64,000 nucleotides of DNA from Arenibacterium halophilum (GTDB lineage: Bacteria; Pseudomonadota; Alphaproteobacteria; Rhodobacterales; Rhodobacteraceae), in assembly GCF_005938225.1 (NCBI RefSeq), contig NZ_VCPC01000002.1, positions 496,001 to 560,000 of the forward strand, written 5' to 3'. This document shows, one piece after another, positions 62,824 to 64,000 of the stretch (position 1 is the first letter of the stretch; each line of letters begins with the position of its first letter). A program made the position numbers and the translations under genes. Under the pieces are notes generated by a model. The model had not been told where the DNA came from. It did no database searches and was given only the letters and a program-made list of their open reading frames with translations.

Positions 62824-64000
62824 CTAGAGGGCCAGCCTCATGCGGGTGCCGCCGCGCGCGCGGGAACAGCAGGTGACGATCCGGTCGCCCGCGTCGCGCT
62901 CGGCCCGGGTCAGCACCCGGTCGCGGTGGTCGGGATCGCCCGCGAGCACGGTGCATTCACAGGTGCCGCACAGCCCTTCTTCGCAGTCCGAGGGAACGTC
63001 GACCCCGGCGGCGCGCAACGCCTGCAACAGCGACTGGTCAGCGCCCACTGTCAGCGTCAGGCCACTGTCGGCCAGATCGACGGTGAAGGGGTCGCCATGG
63101 CCCTGCGCGGCATCCGCATCGGTGGTAAAATGTTCAACATGCAGCGTGCCATCGGGGGTATCGGCGGTCAGTGCCTCCAGCGCCGAGATCATCGCATCCG
63201 GTCCGCAGGCGTGGATCACCCCGCCTTCGGGGCGCGCGGCGACCAGCGTGGCCAGATCGGCGCGGGAGTTCTCGCCCGAGACATGCAGCGTCAAGTGATT
63301 GCCGTGATCGCGCGCCAGACGGTCCAGGAACGCCATCCTGTCACGCGCGCGCCCACAGTAATGCAGGCTGTAAGCGCGGCCCGTGGCGCGCAGATGGTCG
63401 GCCATCGCGAGGATCGGCGTGATCCCGATGCCGCCCGCGATCAGCGTGTGATGCGGCGCCGCCGGGTGCACCCGGAAATGGCAATGCGGGCCGCTCATCC
63501 GCAGGGTGGCACCTTCGCACAGCGCCTTGTGCAGGTGGACCGAACCGCCGCGCCCGGCGTCTTCGCGCAGGATCGCGATGTCATAGGTGTCGGCCCCCGG
63601 CGCGCCACACAGCGAATACTTTCGGTCGAACCCATCCACATGCAGATCGACATGCGCGCCCGGTTCCCACGCGGGCAGCGGGCGGCCAGAGGCTTCGGCC
63701 AGACGCAGGGCAAGGATGCCATCTGCCGTGGGCCAGACCTTGACAACCCGAAGGCTGCGCGCGATCTCGCGCCGCTCGGGCGGGCCGACGGGGTAAGACA
63801 TGCGCGGGGTCAGGCGGTCGGGGTCGTCGGCCTCGGGGTTCTTCGCCACGTCCCATGTCACCCAGAGGTGGTCGGGCCCGCGGAAAGAGGTGTTCGGCAG
63901 GTAGGTGAACACCTGATCCGGGTCCAGCTGCATATGGGGCAGGCGGCGGGTCAGCTCCTCGAGTATGATGCGCAGTTCCATCCGTGCAAGGTTCTTGCCA
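62824..64000 (-). CDS. Self-sufficient cytochrome P450 (CYP116B-like), 3' part
   Basis: The gene runs off the window; only the last ~392 residues are seen. The first visible residues read [16 protein letters not shown], the end of the P450 heme-binding region (the L-helix after the Cys ligand, which lies outside), followed by the usual [15 protein letters not shown]. Next is a phthalate-dioxygenase-reductase-like FMN/NADH part ([47 protein letters not shown]) and a C-terminal plant-type [2Fe-2S] ferredoxin with [17 protein letters not shown] and a last Cys in IVTCCSRA. This order is that of CYP116B/P450RhF single-chain monooxygenases. The substrate is unknown; the TRAP genes lie just downstream. 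Confidence 0.92.
   Translation of the reverse strand, partial: GKNLARMELRIILEELTRRLPHMQLDPDQVFTYLPNTSFRGPDHLWVTWDVAKNPEADDPDRLTPRMSYPVGPPERREIARSLRVVKVWPTADGILALRLAEASGRPLPAWEPGAHVDLHVDGFDRKYSLCGAPGADTYDIAILREDAGRGGSVHLHKALCEGATLRMSGPHCHFRVHPAAPHHTLIAGGIGITPILAMADHLRATGRAYSLHYCGRARDRMAFLDRLARDHGNHLTLHVSGENSRADLATLVAARPEGGVIHACGPDAMISALEALTADTPDGTLHVEHFTTDADAAQGHGDPFTVDLADSGLTLTVGADQSLLQALRAAGVDVPSDCEEGLCGTCECTVLAGDPDHRDRVLTRAERDAGDRIVTCCSRARGGTRMRLAL

Overview
The window is one contiguous, dense stretch of alphaproteobacterial chromosome, most likely from a Rhodobacterales (Rhodobacteraceae/Roseobacter-type) organism. This placement is inferred from high G+C, gene content and gene order: glyQ - small membrane protein - FkbM methyltransferase - glyS - PEP-utilising enzyme, an oxygen-dependent (CobG/CobF) cobalamin cluster, class I IlvC, aa3-type CtaD and a CYP116B-type P450 fusion. 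I see no phage, insertion sequence, transposase, CRISPR array or rRNA; there is one tRNA.

Layout. 1-9 kb: acetyltransferase and YcjF-type membrane protein, a CHRD/RTX secreted protein, a DUF533/TerB-like protein, ileS, and a DCC-thioredoxin-like plus DUF4166 dehydrogenase pair. 9-23 kb: a SPOR/peptidoglycan-binding pseudoprotease, glyQ-...-glyS, a PPDK-like protein, a SleB-type cell-wall hydrolase, folB-folP-glmM and a small secreted PEBP-like protein. 23-33 kb: ilvC, two overlapping Lrp/AsnC regulators, a class V aminotransferase, an M50-like/UbiH-like/HAD string, a GntR regulator, a glycosyltransferase with an MshE-type N-terminal domain, carA and a YqeY protein. 33-43 kb: DUF2244, ctaD, HIT protein, a MerR/CDF metal-efflux pair, a LuxR regulator fused to an alpha/beta-hydrolase fold, lipB, a DsbA/FrnE-like protein, tRNA-Leu(GAG) and fbp. 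43-57 kb: a cobalamin riboswitch followed by DUF1636-cobW-N-G-H-I-J-(K antisense)-L-E-M-B-A-F. 57-58.5 kb: two unknown genes of lower G+C. 58.7-64 kb: a TRAP transporter (dctM, extended dctQ, dctP) and the 3' part of a self-sufficient P450.

How it works together. The cob block encodes every methyltransferase, reductase, synthase and mutase step from uroporphyrinogen III to hydrogenobyrinic acid a,c-diamide, plus the large cobaltochelatase subunit; cobS/cobT and the later steps are not in the window. It sits behind a B12 riboswitch, so it should be repressed by its end product.

The most notable observations are: (1) a LuxR-HTH protein whose fused alpha/beta-hydrolase domain has lost the nucleophile Ser and the catalytic His, which suggests a ligand receptor; (2) a trypsin/HtrA-like protein in which all three catalytic residues are replaced; (3) a family 2 glycosyltransferase carrying two 24-residue MshEN-type c-di-GMP-binding motifs; (4) cobK lying antisense inside the cob operon, its start codon sharing a CATG with that of cobL; (5) an unrecognised two-gene cassette at 56926-58535. 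All functional statements are by motif recognition from sequence alone; no database search was run.
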